DNA of 64,000 bases from the IMG/VR virus record IMGVR_UViG_3300046008_000242, positions 1 through 64,000 of that record; one strand, 5' to 3'. The translations under genes were made by a program, and so were the position numbers. The notes under the pieces are model-generated. The model saw only the letters and a program-made list of their open reading frames with translations, did not search any database and had not been told where the DNA came from. How positions within the stretch are numbered: the stretch's first letter is position 1; every line of letters begins with the position of its first letter. This DNA is from a virus. This document shows, in pieces, positions 23,403-31,826 of this stretch.

Positions 23403-23431
23403 ATTATACTAAAATTCAGAAACATCGAAAG
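23403..23431 (-). promoter_or_regulatory. CTTTCG-17-TATAAT promoter of the 23087-23371 gene
   Basis: CTTTCG (23426-23431), 17 bp, TATAAT (23403-23408) on the minus strand, placed right after the terminator of the upstream operon. Confidence 0.7.
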
Positions 23432-23443
23432 ACTTTTCTCTAT

Positions 23444-23482
23444 CCAATAAAAATCCCATTAGACTTTTACATCTAATGGGGT
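23444..23482 (-). terminator. Terminator of the GNAT gene operon
   Basis: CCCATTAGA / TCTAATGGG arms with a TGTAAAAG loop, followed by ATTTTTATTGG on the minus strand; 5 bp after the GNAT stop. Confidence 0.85.
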
Positions 23483-23486
23483 CTTA

Positions 23487-23855
23487 TTATTTCTTTGGTA
23501 ATCTATACATTGTCTGTGAAATCTGGAAATCTTTGTTCTTTCCTTTATTTTCCACAAATCCAAATTTCTTGTAGAACGGAATCAACTTGGATACCTTACC
23601 ACCAAAGTCTTCAGATGGAGTTAATGTGATAATCTGTTTAGATTTATCTGCATAATCAATGATTCTTTTCATCACCTTGGAACCAAGACCTTCTCCTCTT
23701 GATTCCTTTGGTACAATAATCTTCATCAATTCAATCATCTTACCATCTTCCATGATTGATAATTCAACATCCAGTTCCTTTACTGACATCTTCAATGATT
23801 GTAATGATAGGTCGACACCTTCCACCATTTTCCAGTACTCTAAAAAACTTAACAT
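23487..23855 (-). CDS. GNAT-family N-acetyltransferase
   Basis: 122 residues. The acetyl-CoA-binding motif A is visible as KIIVPKESRGEGLGSKVMKR (R-x-x-G-x-G/A-like), followed by a helix and the C-terminal IPFYKKFGFVENKG. The substrate cannot be inferred; phage GNATs may modify host proteins or small molecules. It is 2 bp from uvsY, so it shares that transcript, and ends at a terminator. Confidence 0.85.
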   Translation of the reverse strand: MLSFLEYWKMVEGVDLSLQSLKMSVKELDVELSIMEDGKMIELMKIIVPKESRGEGLGSKVMKRIIDYADKSKQIITLTPSEDFGGKVSKLIPFYKKFGFVENKGKNKDFQISQTMYRLPKK

Positions 23856-23856
23856 G

Positions 23857-24294
23857 TTAATTCCCAGCCATGAATTTCATATGGTCAATACTGTTACGGA
23901 TATCCCATTGTCTTGATTTGATTGCATTCATAATAGATTCAACTAGACCAATCATAATGTTCATGTAATCTATCCTTGCTTCTATCTTGGATAATTCAAC
24001 ATCACCCTTTAGATGTTCGTCCATCTCAGATTTAATGGGTTTTGAGTATTGCCATTGTTCCCATGTATTATCCTGAAGTTCTTGTCTTGTTAATTCACCG
24101 CGATAATATCTGAATCTTAATTGACGCATTGTTGCGTAATCAGTCTTCAGTTTAATCAGTTTCATCCTTGAATCCATCAAAATCCTAACATATTTGGCGT
24201 GTAATTTAGGAGTCTTCAATGATTCATCACCAAGTTTGGCAGAATCAATATCAGAATCAATATCCCACATATCCTGAATTTCTTGTATATTCAT
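23857..24294 (-). CDS. uvsY: UvsY recombination mediator
   Basis: 145 residues, close to T4 UvsY (137 aa). Recognised by overall helical pattern and the C-terminal IMNAIKSRQWDIRNSIDHMKFMAG, which corresponds to the T4 DAIKSRGFAIKHIQDMRAFEAG end. UvsY loads UvsX recombinase on gp32-coated single-stranded DNA. In T4 uvsY also leads into baseplate genes, as here the next genes include a tail-tube-like protein. Confidence 0.9.
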   Translation of the reverse strand: MNIQEIQDMWDIDSDIDSAKLGDESLKTPKLHAKYVRILMDSRMKLIKLKTDYATMRQLRFRYYRGELTRQELQDNTWEQWQYSKPIKSEMDEHLKGDVELSKIEARIDYMNIMIGLVESIMNAIKSRQWDIRNSIDHMKFMAGN

Positions 24295-24299
24295 ATTTC

Positions 24300-24557
24300 C
24301 TAAGACATTTTAAATGATTTAATTTCACTCATTATAGAATCATCTATATCAAACTCTTCTTCCGATAAGACAGCGTAATCGCCATTCATAATTTGTTGTT
24401 CAGTTTTCAACAGTTGGCGTTTGACTTCTATTGGATCCTTGGCATTTTCATTTAAACTAATACCAAAATTCGTCAATCCTTTATTCACTTGGTCTTCAAA
24501 CCACACTTTAAATGCTTCTTCTATTTCATTAGAAGACATCCCATCATAATTTATCAT
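24300..24557 (-). CDS. Hypothetical protein between uvsY and tail gene, 85 aa
   Basis: Starts MINYDGMSSNEIEEAFKVWF; acidic and helical, ending EEFDIDDSIMSEIKSFKMS. In T4 small uvsY.-1/-2 genes occupy this place; this could be their counterpart by position, but sequence similarity is not visible to me. Confidence 0.65.
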   Translation of the reverse strand: MINYDGMSSNEIEEAFKVWFEDQVNKGLTNFGISLNENAKDPIEVKRQLLKTEQQIMNGDYAVLSEEEFDIDDSIMSEIKSFKMS

Positions 24558-24566
24558 AAATTCTCT

Positions 24567-25082
24567 CTATACATTTTCAAATTTGAAAATATGGTATCTA
24601 AATGTAGCAGAACATGTAATGTATTCTACGTCAGTTGAAGTGGTGTTCATTTCCCAACCACCTAGGAATGTTGGTTTCATGTCATGGAAATAAATGGTTT
24701 TGATTACATTATTAGATGACGATAGAATATGTAATGCTCCATCAGAAGATTCATTTAACGGATCTCCTTGGATTACCTTATTATATTGACCATTGAATTC
24801 TGGGAAACCCATCCCAGTCATCCAATTAAAAATAGCCAGATAATTACTTAGATCTTCGTCAACGATAAAATTTACAGTGAAATCAGAATACTCTAACGTA
24901 TCTCCTGTTTCATATATTTTTGAATATGGGGTTGATGCTTCGATGGCAGGTAAGGAAATATCCGGAAGGATTACTGTCTGGGAGAAATAAGAAATTTCAG
25001 GTAACTTATTAATTGTAAATTGGAATCCATTATTCTGGAGTCCATTCATGTTATGTAGATTAGGGGTTGTTAAAAATTTCAT
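24567..25082 (-). CDS. Tail-tube-like / baseplate protein
   Basis: 171 residues. The pattern GFQFTINKLPEISYFSQTVILPDISLPAIEA, then GDTLEYSDFTVNFIVDEDLSNYLAIFNWMTG is typical of gp19/gp54-fold tail tube and tube-initiator proteins in T4-like phages. Found next to uvsY, as baseplate genes are in T4-like genomes. Exact role (tube initiator, baseplate hub or minor tail protein) is uncertain. A second, likely major, tube protein is at 35515-36147. Confidence 0.65.
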   Translation of the reverse strand: MKFLTTPNLHNMNGLQNNGFQFTINKLPEISYFSQTVILPDISLPAIEASTPYSKIYETGDTLEYSDFTVNFIVDEDLSNYLAIFNWMTGMGFPEFNGQYNKVIQGDPLNESSDGALHILSSSNNVIKTIYFHDMKPTFLGGWEMNTTSTDVEYITCSATFRYHIFKFENV

Positions 25083-25112
25083 ACATTTCTCTTTGTTGTT
25101 ATATGAAATTAT

Positions 25113-25355
25113 TTAATCCATTTCAATCCAACCATCTTCCGTTAAAATGCCAATTACATCATCTGTTTCAATCCAAACTTTAGCACCACACGATAATGGT
25201 TTATCTGGTGAATAAACAACTTCACCATTATTAATTTTAACTCGATATCCATATACATTTTCTTTATAGGTTTTACATGTAATAACAGGAGAACGTTCTC
25301 CTGTTTTAGAATTCTTCTTAATTACATGTTGATTTATATGGATTATCTTTTTCAT
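25113..25355 (-). CDS. Conserved small phage/bacterial protein, 80 aa
   Basis: Start at 25355 (MKKIIHINQHVIKKNSKTGE) with AGGAACGAT upstream. The start, the RSPVITCKTYKENVYGYRV middle and the YSPDKPLSCGAKVWIET end belong to a short protein widespread in phages and some bacterial genomes but without known function. Strand-rich. Overlaps the upstream gene by 38 bp. Confidence 0.75.
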   Translation of the reverse strand: MKKIIHINQHVIKKNSKTGERSPVITCKTYKENVYGYRVKINNGEVVYSPDKPLSCGAKVWIETDDVIGILTEDGWIEMD

Positions 25356-25485
25356 ATCGTTCCTGATTCCTTTCATAAAATTCATCAATACCTTCTTCTA
25401 TCTCATGTTCAACAGATTCTTCCTTCTCTGTATGAACATGACATTTTTTAAGTAATGGATTTAATGCTACATGATTTCTGTACAT
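25318..25485 (-). CDS. Small hypothetical protein, 55 aa
   Basis: Start at 25485 (MYRNHVALNPLLKKCHVHTE) following AGAGGATGAT. Resembles short phage proteins with an RNHxAxNPLLRK start; the remainder is very acidic (KEESVEHEIEEGIDEFYERN). Overlaps the next gene's start. Unknown function. Confidence 0.65.
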   Translation of the reverse strand: MYRNHVALNPLLKKCHVHTEKEESVEHEIEEGIDEFYERNQERYEKDNPYKSTCN

Positions 25486-25486
25486 A

Positions 25487-25894
25487 TCATCCTCTCTTGA
25501 GATAAGATGCCAATTTAAATTCAGTTCTAATTTCCAAGAAATGTTCAAACTTCTTAACAAATTTTATGGCAGATAATTCATTATCAAACGTTCTAACAAA
25601 AATATCCATTTCAGTATGCCATACTATATAGATTGGTTTCTCCTTGAAAGTGTATCCTTCTATCTCAAATCCATATTCCTTACTATTTTCCCATAGAATC
25701 ACAATAGGATCTTCGTCTCCAGCGAAATACAAATCATGGAATCCATCTTCATATATCTTATTTCTAGTCCGACCAGAACCCAATACCATATAAGAATAAT
25801 CAGAATCTTCCATACCCGTTAATTCAATATCTAATGTATTGATTACCTCATCTTCTGTTACATCAAATTCTTTACCAACAATTTTAATCTTCAT
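25487..25894 (-). CDS. Hypothetical protein, 135 aa
   Basis: Start at 25894 (MKIKIVGKEFDVTEDEVIN) after TTGGAGAATGAT. Acidic strands and loops (GDEDPIVILWENSKEYGF, YTFKEKPIYIVWHTEMDIFV) and a basic C-terminal helix (AIKFVKKFEHFLEI). First of a series of small accessory genes up to 29135. Unknown function. Confidence 0.65.
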   Translation of the reverse strand: MKIKIVGKEFDVTEDEVINTLDIELTGMEDSDYSYMVLGSGRTRNKIYEDGFHDLYFAGDEDPIVILWENSKEYGFEIEGYTFKEKPIYIVWHTEMDIFVRTFDNELSAIKFVKKFEHFLEIRTEFKLASYLKRG

Positions 25895-25895
25895 A

Positions 25896-26009
25896 TCATT
25901 CTCCAACCAAAGTGAACATCCATAATAATGTAGCAAATGGAATAGCCCCAAATAGAATAAGAATCGTCAATCCAAAGAATTCCCAGTCTATATATTTTTC
26001 ATCATTCAT
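25896..26009 (-). CDS. Tiny membrane protein, 37 aa
   Basis: Reads MNDEKYIDWEFFGLTILILF, then GAIPFATLLWMFTLVGE: one membrane-spanning helix. The ATG overlaps the stop of the upstream gene and its stop is 2 bp from the next start. Reliable mainly because of this packing. Confidence 0.5.
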   Translation of the reverse strand: MNDEKYIDWEFFGLTILILFGAIPFATLLWMFTLVGE

Positions 26010-26217
26010 TTCTAACATCCTCTATTTGTTTATCGATATCTTGTTTATTACCGATAACAATTATATGATTTAATTTTACATAAGGAAAGAGGTCCCCTTG
26101 TTCTTCAAATTCTATTCTAGTCAACAAATCATTTTCATAAATTACGTCAACAATATCTTGTATTCCCAACCAAGTTTCTGTACCATTTAACAGATTAAAA
26201 TACACTCGTCTATTCAT
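26002..26217 (-). CDS. Hypothetical protein, 71 aa
   Basis: Reads MNRRVYFNLLNGTETWLGIQ, then strands and a final KQDIDKQIEDVRNE helix. Two bases from the upstream gene. No family recognised. Confidence 0.6.
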   Translation of the reverse strand: MNRRVYFNLLNGTETWLGIQDIVDVIYENDLLTRIEFEEQGDLFPYVKLNHIIVIGNKQDIDKQIEDVRNE

Positions 26218-26218
26218 A

Positions 26219-26443
26219 TCATTCCTGTCTATTGATAATTGTTTCTACGGCAAACCTTTTGGCTTTTTCAAAACTATAAAATGTACCAATCTTTATTAAA
26301 TTCTCTCTCATACATCCTTCACTAGAATATACAATAAATTTGGATTCTTCTGTTTTCCTAATTAAAAACAACCAACCATTTATATCTTCCGAAATATAAT
26401 GGATACCTCTACGCTTGGAATAAATCTTTGAAAATTTTATCAT
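26219..26443 (-). CDS. Hypothetical protein, 74 aa
   Basis: Reads MIKFSKIYSKRRGIHYISED, with INGWLFLIRKTEESKFIVY and a closing helix FEKAKRFAVETIINRQE. Overlaps the upstream gene by 4 bp (ATGA). Unknown function. Confidence 0.6.
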   Translation of the reverse strand: MIKFSKIYSKRRGIHYISEDINGWLFLIRKTEESKFIVYSSEGCMRENLIKIGTFYSFEKAKRFAVETIINRQE

Positions 26444-27204
26444 TCATCATCTCTTTCATATCCATTCAATTTCATCAGTTTATTTACCAACCAGAAAATA
26501 GAATCTTTGGATATAATTACTCGTTCAGAACCATCCGATATAACAATTGTATCCTCTGTATTCTCATCCACAATTAAAGAATCAATAAACATCACATAGA
26601 TAAATCCCTTTTGTTCAAATATCTTATGCCAAATCAATCCAGTGTATTCTCTAACTGATTCTTTAATCAAATCCAAATGATAATCAAACCCTTCTTCTGA
26701 ATCCATCAATTCTATGTCTTCAAGATTGGAAAATCCAAAAATTGGTTCTTCATTTTGGATATCTATAGCATCAACAATATACGCAGATTCATCTTCTGCA
26801 TCATCCAAAAATAATCGATATACTCTTTTCCCATCAGAATAATCAAAGCCAACAGATTCATCATAATAAAAGTTAATTATCTCAATATCCAATTTCCACA
26901 AATCAGAACCAATTGGATTAACACCGCATACAATTCTTAATGTATCATCCTTTTTAATAATCTCACGTTCCTTGAAATTACATTTATTTTTAAGATAAGA
27001 TAAAATTACATCAATATCTCTTTCTTCTGTTGGTTCAAGGGTTTTAGTGTATTTAGAATTGTAATTCCTAAAATTCAATTCTATTGATTCTCCTTCCATA
27101 TAAACATCGACAATACTCAATCCATTTTTAAACAATAGATTATCATCCCAAGACAACCTATAAGATGACATTATTGATTCGAATGTTAATTGCGATTTTT
27201 TCAT
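26440..27204 (-). CDS. Hypothetical protein, 254 aa (paralogue of 28443-29135)
   Basis: Starts MKKSQLTFESIMSSYRLSWD. Beta-rich and acidic. Its last ~45 residues (SLIVDENTEDTIVISDG followed by a helix ending NGYERDDE) match the end of the 28443-29135 product (AVMIDEHTENVVIGDG...NQEYDKMD), so the two are distant paralogues. Function unknown. Confidence 0.7.
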   Translation of the reverse strand: MKKSQLTFESIMSSYRLSWDDNLLFKNGLSIVDVYMEGESIELNFRNYNSKYTKTLEPTEERDIDVILSYLKNKCNFKEREIIKKDDTLRIVCGVNPIGSDLWKLDIEIINFYYDESVGFDYSDGKRVYRLFLDDAEDESAYIVDAIDIQNEEPIFGFSNLEDIELMDSEEGFDYHLDLIKESVREYTGLIWHKIFEQKGFIYVMFIDSLIVDENTEDTIVISDGSERVIISKDSIFWLVNKLMKLNGYERDDE

Positions 27205-27518
27205 CTATATGATACCTCATCCCATTTAACGGTCATAAAGGCATCAATAGGATTAGTTCGATTTCCAGATATAGAAACATTATATCCTAATTCAACTAAT
27301 TGTTCTTTCAATACATTAAGGCAATGATATAAATCTTTTTGCTCAATAATATCAGAAAAATCTTGCCATCTAAAATCACATCTAAGCTCCGATGAATTAG
27401 ATTTAATCTTCGGTTCTATCTTACGTTCCAACATCTGTACAATCAAAGATTCGATTCGTTCCATCTCCAATTTCTTTTTATTATTACCCAATTCAAATGC
27501 TTGTTTCGCTGTTAACAT
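27201..27518 (-). CDS. Hypothetical protein, 105 aa
   Basis: Starts MLTAKQAFELGNNKKKLEME; N-terminal helix, then DFRWQDFSDIIEQKDLYHCL and VELGYNVSISGNR. The RIESLIVQMLE plus GYNVS pattern resembles small phage proteins of unknown function. Overlaps the next gene by 4 bp. Confidence 0.65.
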   Translation of the reverse strand: MLTAKQAFELGNNKKKLEMERIESLIVQMLERKIEPKIKSNSSELRCDFRWQDFSDIIEQKDLYHCLNVLKEQLVELGYNVSISGNRTNPIDAFMTVKWDEVSYR

Positions 27519-27526
27519 AAATTTCC

Positions 27527-28045
27527 TTAATTGTAAATAATTTCTTCGGATAACATTTCAACAATATCTGTATTAGTTGGTAAAATAGAATGTTCTGTAC
27601 GCCCATTCATATTCCATGTATATCTATCATTTGTTCCCATAAATCTACCAGACACCTTATTATCTGAAATCTTTGTAATTATAACCTTCTTGTTATCTCT
27701 AGTCAAGTAAATACCAGTTCTTGTTATCATCAACTCATTCTCTACTTCCTCAAATAGATAATCTGGTATCTGATTATAATTGTTACTCGGATTTAAGATT
27801 TCATCTATTATGTTATCTATCTGCTTGAAGAATTCAACATGTCTAGATTGCGTTTCAACACCAACAAACTTTATACCCTCAATTTTTGATTTAATATAGT
27901 ATTTCTTGTTGGTCTTAAATGTTCTATATGTATGTCCAATTTCTATCTTAATTGCTGGCGGTATAGATTTACCGCAATCCGCACAGAGCAAATATGTATA
28001 TCTTCCGTCAAACAATTTCTTAAAATCTGCACATTTATGTGTCAT
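27527..28045 (-). CDS. Hypothetical protein with zinc-ribbon-like start, 172 aa
   Basis: Begins MTHKCADFKKLFDGRYTYLL, then CADCGK: a C-x15-CxxC arrangement that could bind zinc. A middle region of strands and helices follows, with a beta-rich C-terminal domain (TGIYLTRDNKKVIITKI, VSGRFMGTNDRYTW). Not assignable to a family. Confidence 0.65.
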   Translation of the reverse strand: MTHKCADFKKLFDGRYTYLLCADCGKSIPPAIKIEIGHTYRTFKTNKKYYIKSKIEGIKFVGVETQSRHVEFFKQIDNIIDEILNPSNNYNQIPDYLFEEVENELMITRTGIYLTRDNKKVIITKISDNKVSGRFMGTNDRYTWNMNGRTEHSILPTNTDIVEMLSEEIIYN

Positions 28046-28055
28046 ATTTTATCCT

Positions 28056-28280
28056 TTAGATTTTATTGTCATCTAATAATTGTTTAAAATTCTCAAATTT
28101 AACACAATTATCCCATGAATCAAAATCATCATAATCTTCAGTGTTCATATACCATGTATTAAATTTACCAGTTTCTTCATCAACATCTTTGAATATACGA
28201 ATATAGTAAGGAGAATGTTCACCAATGTATAATTCTTCCCATACAACAACCAAATCTCCAGCTGTAATTCCATCAATCAA
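28056..28280 (-). CDS. Hypothetical protein, 74 aa
   Basis: Reads MIDGITAGDLVVVWEELYIG; a small beta-barrel-like pattern with acidic loops, ending FENFKQLLDDNKI. First gene of the run controlled by the promoter at 28350-28378. No family recognised. Confidence 0.6.
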   Translation of the reverse strand: MIDGITAGDLVVVWEELYIGEHSPYYIRIFKDVDEETGKFNTWYMNTEDYDDFDSWDNCVKFENFKQLLDDNKI

Positions 28281-28349
28281 ATCTATTGTTCATGATGTCG
28301 TCATTAAATTTTCCAATTTCATACCATATTATTTTAAATGTGTACTATC

Positions 28350-28378
28350 ATTATATACGGATTTACTTTATTCTAAAG
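28350..28378 (-). promoter_or_regulatory. CTTTAG-17-TATAAT promoter for the 28280-25113 gene run
   Basis: CTTTAG (28373-28378) and TATAAT (28350-28355), 17-bp spacer, minus strand. Differs from the window's CTTTCG consensus by one base. Lies in the 160-bp gap between genes, about 70 bp before the first ATG. Confidence 0.55.
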
Positions 28379-28393
28379 AGTTTTCTATGATGA

Positions 28394-28440
28394 AATTTTA
28401 TCCAATAAAAATGGACACAATTAAACATTGCATCCATACA
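28394..28440 (-). terminator. Probable terminator after the 28443-29135 gene
   Basis: GGATGCAAT / ATTGTGTCC on the minus strand (7 of 9 pairs, a 2x2 internal loop) followed by ATTTTTATTGG, the same tail seen at the other terminators here. Confidence 0.55.
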
Positions 28441-28442
28441 AA

Positions 28443-29135
28443 TCAACAAATATCCATCTTATCATATTCTTGGTTCTTAACCAAAATTAATTGCTCGATA
28501 ACATAATCAACCATAAAATCAGGAATGTTGACAAAATTCTTACCATCACCAATCACAACATTTTCTGTATGTTCATCTATCATAACTGCAGTTTGTATAT
28601 TAGCCAACAAATATACCGACCCTTCATCCTCAAAGAAGAAATCTGTATTCAAGCACAATTGTCCCATGATTACATTAGAACCAAATCTAACCGCACTCTC
28701 AACTGACTCTAATGGTCGTTCAAATTCCCAACCCTCGAAAATTGTATAATCATATGAGACGTTCTCTAATGTACCAATATCATGCTCAAAACAATAATCA
28801 AATCTAAACAACTCTTGGTACTGTTTAGATGCATCCCATTCACCAGTCTCAATAAATTTCAATACATCTTCTTTCAACTTATCATAACATTTATGGATCT
28901 TCTTATTGACCAATAAATTTGGGATATCGTGTCGATAACTTGGTGTATGATTAGCTCCCATCAATGTTCCAGAACCAATCACTTCACCGTTTTCGTCGAT
29001 CGCAATATCTCTTCTACCAATAGAAATTTGAATTGTATTATCTTCAGTCAATTCTGAAGCAACAAAATCATTTGGCAAGAATGGTTCTCCGAAATTTTGA
29101 TTTAAAATTTCATTCAATTGTGCATTACTAATCAT
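28443..29135 (-). CDS. Hypothetical protein, 230 aa (paralogue of 26440-27204)
   Basis: Starts MISNAQLNEILNQNFGEPFL. Acidic alpha/beta protein with GRRDIAIDENGEVIGSGTLM and a C-terminal end like that of the 26440-27204 product. Between genes with separate promoters. Possibly an immunity- or SMI1/KNR4-like fold given its length and acidity, but I see no decisive motif. Confidence 0.65.
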   Translation of the reverse strand: MISNAQLNEILNQNFGEPFLPNDFVASELTEDNTIQISIGRRDIAIDENGEVIGSGTLMGANHTPSYRHDIPNLLVNKKIHKCYDKLKEDVLKFIETGEWDASKQYQELFRFDYCFEHDIGTLENVSYDYTIFEGWEFERPLESVESAVRFGSNVIMGQLCLNTDFFFEDEGSVYLLANIQTAVMIDEHTENVVIGDGKNFVNIPDFMVDYVIEQLILVKNQEYDKMDIC

Positions 29136-29147
29136 CTTTTGTTCCTT

Positions 29148-30326
29148 TTAATTTGTTATTGTTTCGCGTTTCTTTAATTTAGAAGCATTCTTATTGTTTC
29201 TAAATTTATAACCTTCTGGCAATTCATACTCATTAGATACATCAAACCATTTTATCTCCTTACTATCATTTATATTAACAATTTGAGCCCATCCTGTATA
29301 ATTTATCTTAGAATTTGCTCTTGCATTCTTTAGTTTTTGTCTATATTCGTCCGTGAATGGTAATCTTCCTTTCTCGTATCCAACCAAATTTTGTATTTCT
29401 TCTAATGTGAATCTATGTTCATGATTTGTTTCTTTATTATGATACCATTCCGTACTATAAAATGGACTACCTTCACCTCTGATACTATCATATTGAGTAG
29501 AAGGAATCCCAGCAACAAATCCTTCTTCAACTTCATCTGGTTTAAAATACCGAATCGTTTCAGTTTCATAATTATAATATGGATTTGTTCCTGTTAATGG
29601 ATTATTTTCACCAGAATGAGATTCTGAACGTTTTTTAATTTGTTCTTCGTCCATTCCAAATCCTCTCAACCATCCTTCTGGTACATTTTCACCATTCTTA
29701 AATCTTCTCGTTTCTAATGTATCTGGATTATGAAAAAATAAATTAGCGGCATTTTTACCATAATTGGATATAATCATCTTTTGTTTAACATCGAAGCACA
29801 TACCTTTAACCCACCCTTCTGGAATTTCATCTTGAAAAAATAATCCATTTAGATTTGTCGTATTTGGATTATGATACCATTGTTTATCGTATGATGGATT
29901 ATTTTCTCCGGTTGACGCTATAGTCAATTTCTCTATCCAACCATCATACGTTCCATTTTCTTTCATACGAATAATTGCTAGATCTTCATCATATTGTCCT
30001 CTAATTCCATTAAAACCACTCCATCCATCTAGACCATCTTCAGGAATAAGATTAGCCCATTCTGATGAATTAACAATATCATATTCTTCTGAAAACGATA
30101 AAGCGAATTCACTAATCGTTTCTGGTTCATAAAACCAATCAGAAGTCCATTCTGTTACTACATTTTTAACGCCATGTTTCTTAATATGTCTAATCCAATA
30201 TGTACCAGAACCTTTATATTTTTCTACATCTTCTGATACGGTCTGACCGAAGTATCTCATATTAGTAACTGAATGACGTTTAATATAAAGACGTCTTGGA
30301 GTAAAGATTTGTTCGTTTGTTTCCAT
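29148..30326 (-). CDS. GIY-YIG-like homing endonuclease with repeat modules
   Basis: 392 residues. The start LYIKRHSVTNMRYFGQTVSE, then YKGSGTYWIRHIKKHG and EFALSFSEEYDIVNSSEWAN is the phage seg-like GIY-YIG variant pattern. The rest has four related modules (WYHNPNTTNLNG..EGWVKG, FFHNPDTLETRR..EGWLRG, YYNYETETIRYF..EGFVAG, WYHNKETNHEHRF) that probably read DNA. It has its own promoter behind the gene 23 terminator and lies downstream of 23, a classic free-standing homing position. Confidence 0.8.
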   Translation of the reverse strand: METNEQIFTPRRLYIKRHSVTNMRYFGQTVSEDVEKYKGSGTYWIRHIKKHGVKNVVTEWTSDWFYEPETISEFALSFSEEYDIVNSSEWANLIPEDGLDGWSGFNGIRGQYDEDLAIIRMKENGTYDGWIEKLTIASTGENNPSYDKQWYHNPNTTNLNGLFFQDEIPEGWVKGMCFDVKQKMIISNYGKNAANLFFHNPDTLETRRFKNGENVPEGWLRGFGMDEEQIKKRSESHSGENNPLTGTNPYYNYETETIRYFKPDEVEEGFVAGIPSTQYDSIRGEGSPFYSTEWYHNKETNHEHRFTLEEIQNLVGYEKGRLPFTDEYRQKLKNARANSKINYTGWAQIVNINDSKEIKWFDVSNEYELPEGYKFRNNKNASKLKKRETITN

Positions 30327-30361
30327 TTTTATATTCTCAAGTAAGGGTTTAATGTGAAATA

Positions 30362-30391
30362 ATTATAATACGATTTAATGGAAAACGAAAG
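30362..30391 (-). promoter_or_regulatory. CTTTCG-18-TATAAT promoter of the 29148-30326 gene
   Basis: CTTTCG (30386-30391) and TATAAT (30362-30367), 18-bp spacer, minus strand; the -35 box lies in the T-rich tail region of the gene 23 terminator. Confidence 0.6.
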
Positions 30392-30393
30392 AC

Positions 30394-30430
30394 AATAAAA
30401 ATCCCGAAAGACTTCCATCCTTCGGGATTT
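30394..30430 (-). terminator. Terminator of gene 23
   Basis: ATCCCGAAGGA pairs with TCTTTCGGGAT (stem 30401-30428) and is followed on the minus strand by TTTTTATTG. A strong stop about 40 bp after the gene 23 TAA. Confidence 0.88.
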
Positions 30431-30468
30431 TATAAATTACATTAGGTTTCTAACGTAACTCCTTGATT

Positions 30469-31800
30469 CTACATAAGATTTGAAATTTTGATTTTTCTAT
30501 AATAATAATTTTTTCCTTGGAACAAACCGGCGGCATCATTACCAGAAACACCAGAATCTAATGTAGCAAACGGATTAGCAACTACACCATAACGAGTAGT
30601 GAAACCAATTTTTGGTTGGAAAGTGTTTGGATCCACCGCGCGACGCAATTCTAAGGGGACGTATGGGCAATACGCTATTCCAAAATCCATCTGACTCACA
30701 CCTTTATACCCAACAACCAAATATTGGTCATTGCTCATGTTGCTTGCATATGGATCGATGAATACTTTATAACGACCATTTAAGACACCAGCAAATGTAG
30801 TAGAAGTGTCGTCAACATTCAAGTTAGTGTTTAATGCAGGAGCGTAATCTAATGCACCAGCCATAGATAAAGCGGAAGCAACGTCAGCAGAACAGATGAT
30901 GAAGTTACCGCGACCACGACGAGTCATTTGACCAACAGCATTTGCTTCGCGTTCAATTTGGAACAACAAGCCTTTGAATTTTTCAACAGACCAACGACCA
31001 TTAGAGTCAACGTCTAAGTCGAATGTACCAGCAACAGCCGTACCATTAGCAGCACCAGTTGTAGCAGACAAATAAACTGTACGGATGATTTCGCGGTTAA
31101 TCTCAGCAAGAATTTCAGTTGATAAGATGTTAACCAATTCCGCCTCAGCGTCCAACCCGTGAACAGCTTGTAAATCTTGAGCCAATTCGTTAGTGTATTC
31201 TGCTTTTAATGCACGAGATTTAGCGATAACATGAGTTTTTTCGATGCTGAATGCCATTTCACCGAATGGATCTGCACCATTTGAACCTAATGCTTCTTTG
31301 TCTGCTGTAGACATACCAACACCAGTGTTCAAACCAGATGCAAATGGATTTGTACCAGTTTGGTTGCCATTAACAGGAGTTGCTGTACCATCGAACAATG
31401 AGTTTAATTTGCCAGATGCTTCTGTGTTTGCTTCATTGTATAATGCTTCTGTTCCACCTTGTGTACCGTAACGCGATTTCATTGCGAAAACTAAACCAGT
31501 TGGTTGATACATTGGTTGGACGCCACAGATGTCATAAGCAATTAATTGTGGCATTGCGCGACGAACTAAGCTGATGAGAATTGGGTCATAACCAGCAACA
31601 CCACCTGTCGCAGCACCCGCACCACCTAATGCGATACCAGCACCACCACCGTTAGCAGGAGCGGCTTCTTTTAAGAAGTTTTCTTGGTTTTCTAATAATT
31701 GAGCAGTAACTTCACGACGGGTTTTATCAACGATTTTCGGAGCACCTTCGTGTTCTAAGATTGGAGCCCATTTTTTAAGTAATTCAGTACGAGTAGTCAT
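30469..31800 (-). CDS. 23: Major capsid protein gp23
   Basis: 443 residues, HK97-fold capsid protein of the T4 type. Visible: YDPILISLVRRAMPQLIAYDICGVQPM, PTGLVFAMKSRYG, EMAFSIEKTHVIAKSRALKAEYT, VHGLDAEAELVNILSTEILAEINREI, and RRGRGNFIICSADVASAL. A likely gp21 cleavage site is LKEA near residue 45, removing the N-terminal propeptide. Shorter than T4 gp23 (521). The order 23-22-21-core-20-19-18 matches T4. Confidence 0.97.
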   Translation of the reverse strand: MTTRTELLKKWAPILEHEGAPKIVDKTRREVTAQLLENQENFLKEAAPANGGGAGIALGGAGAATGGVAGYDPILISLVRRAMPQLIAYDICGVQPMYQPTGLVFAMKSRYGTQGGTEALYNEANTEASGKLNSLFDGTATPVNGNQTGTNPFASGLNTGVGMSTADKEALGSNGADPFGEMAFSIEKTHVIAKSRALKAEYTNELAQDLQAVHGLDAEAELVNILSTEILAEINREIIRTVYLSATTGAANGTAVAGTFDLDVDSNGRWSVEKFKGLLFQIEREANAVGQMTRRGRGNFIICSADVASALSMAGALDYAPALNTNLNVDDTSTTFAGVLNGRYKVFIDPYASNMSNDQYLVVGYKGVSQMDFGIAYCPYVPLELRRAVDPNTFQPKIGFTTRYGVVANPFATLDSGVSGNDAAGLFQGKNYYYRKIKISNLM

Positions 31801-31826
31801 TTTGTATAATTCCTTTTGGTATAATA

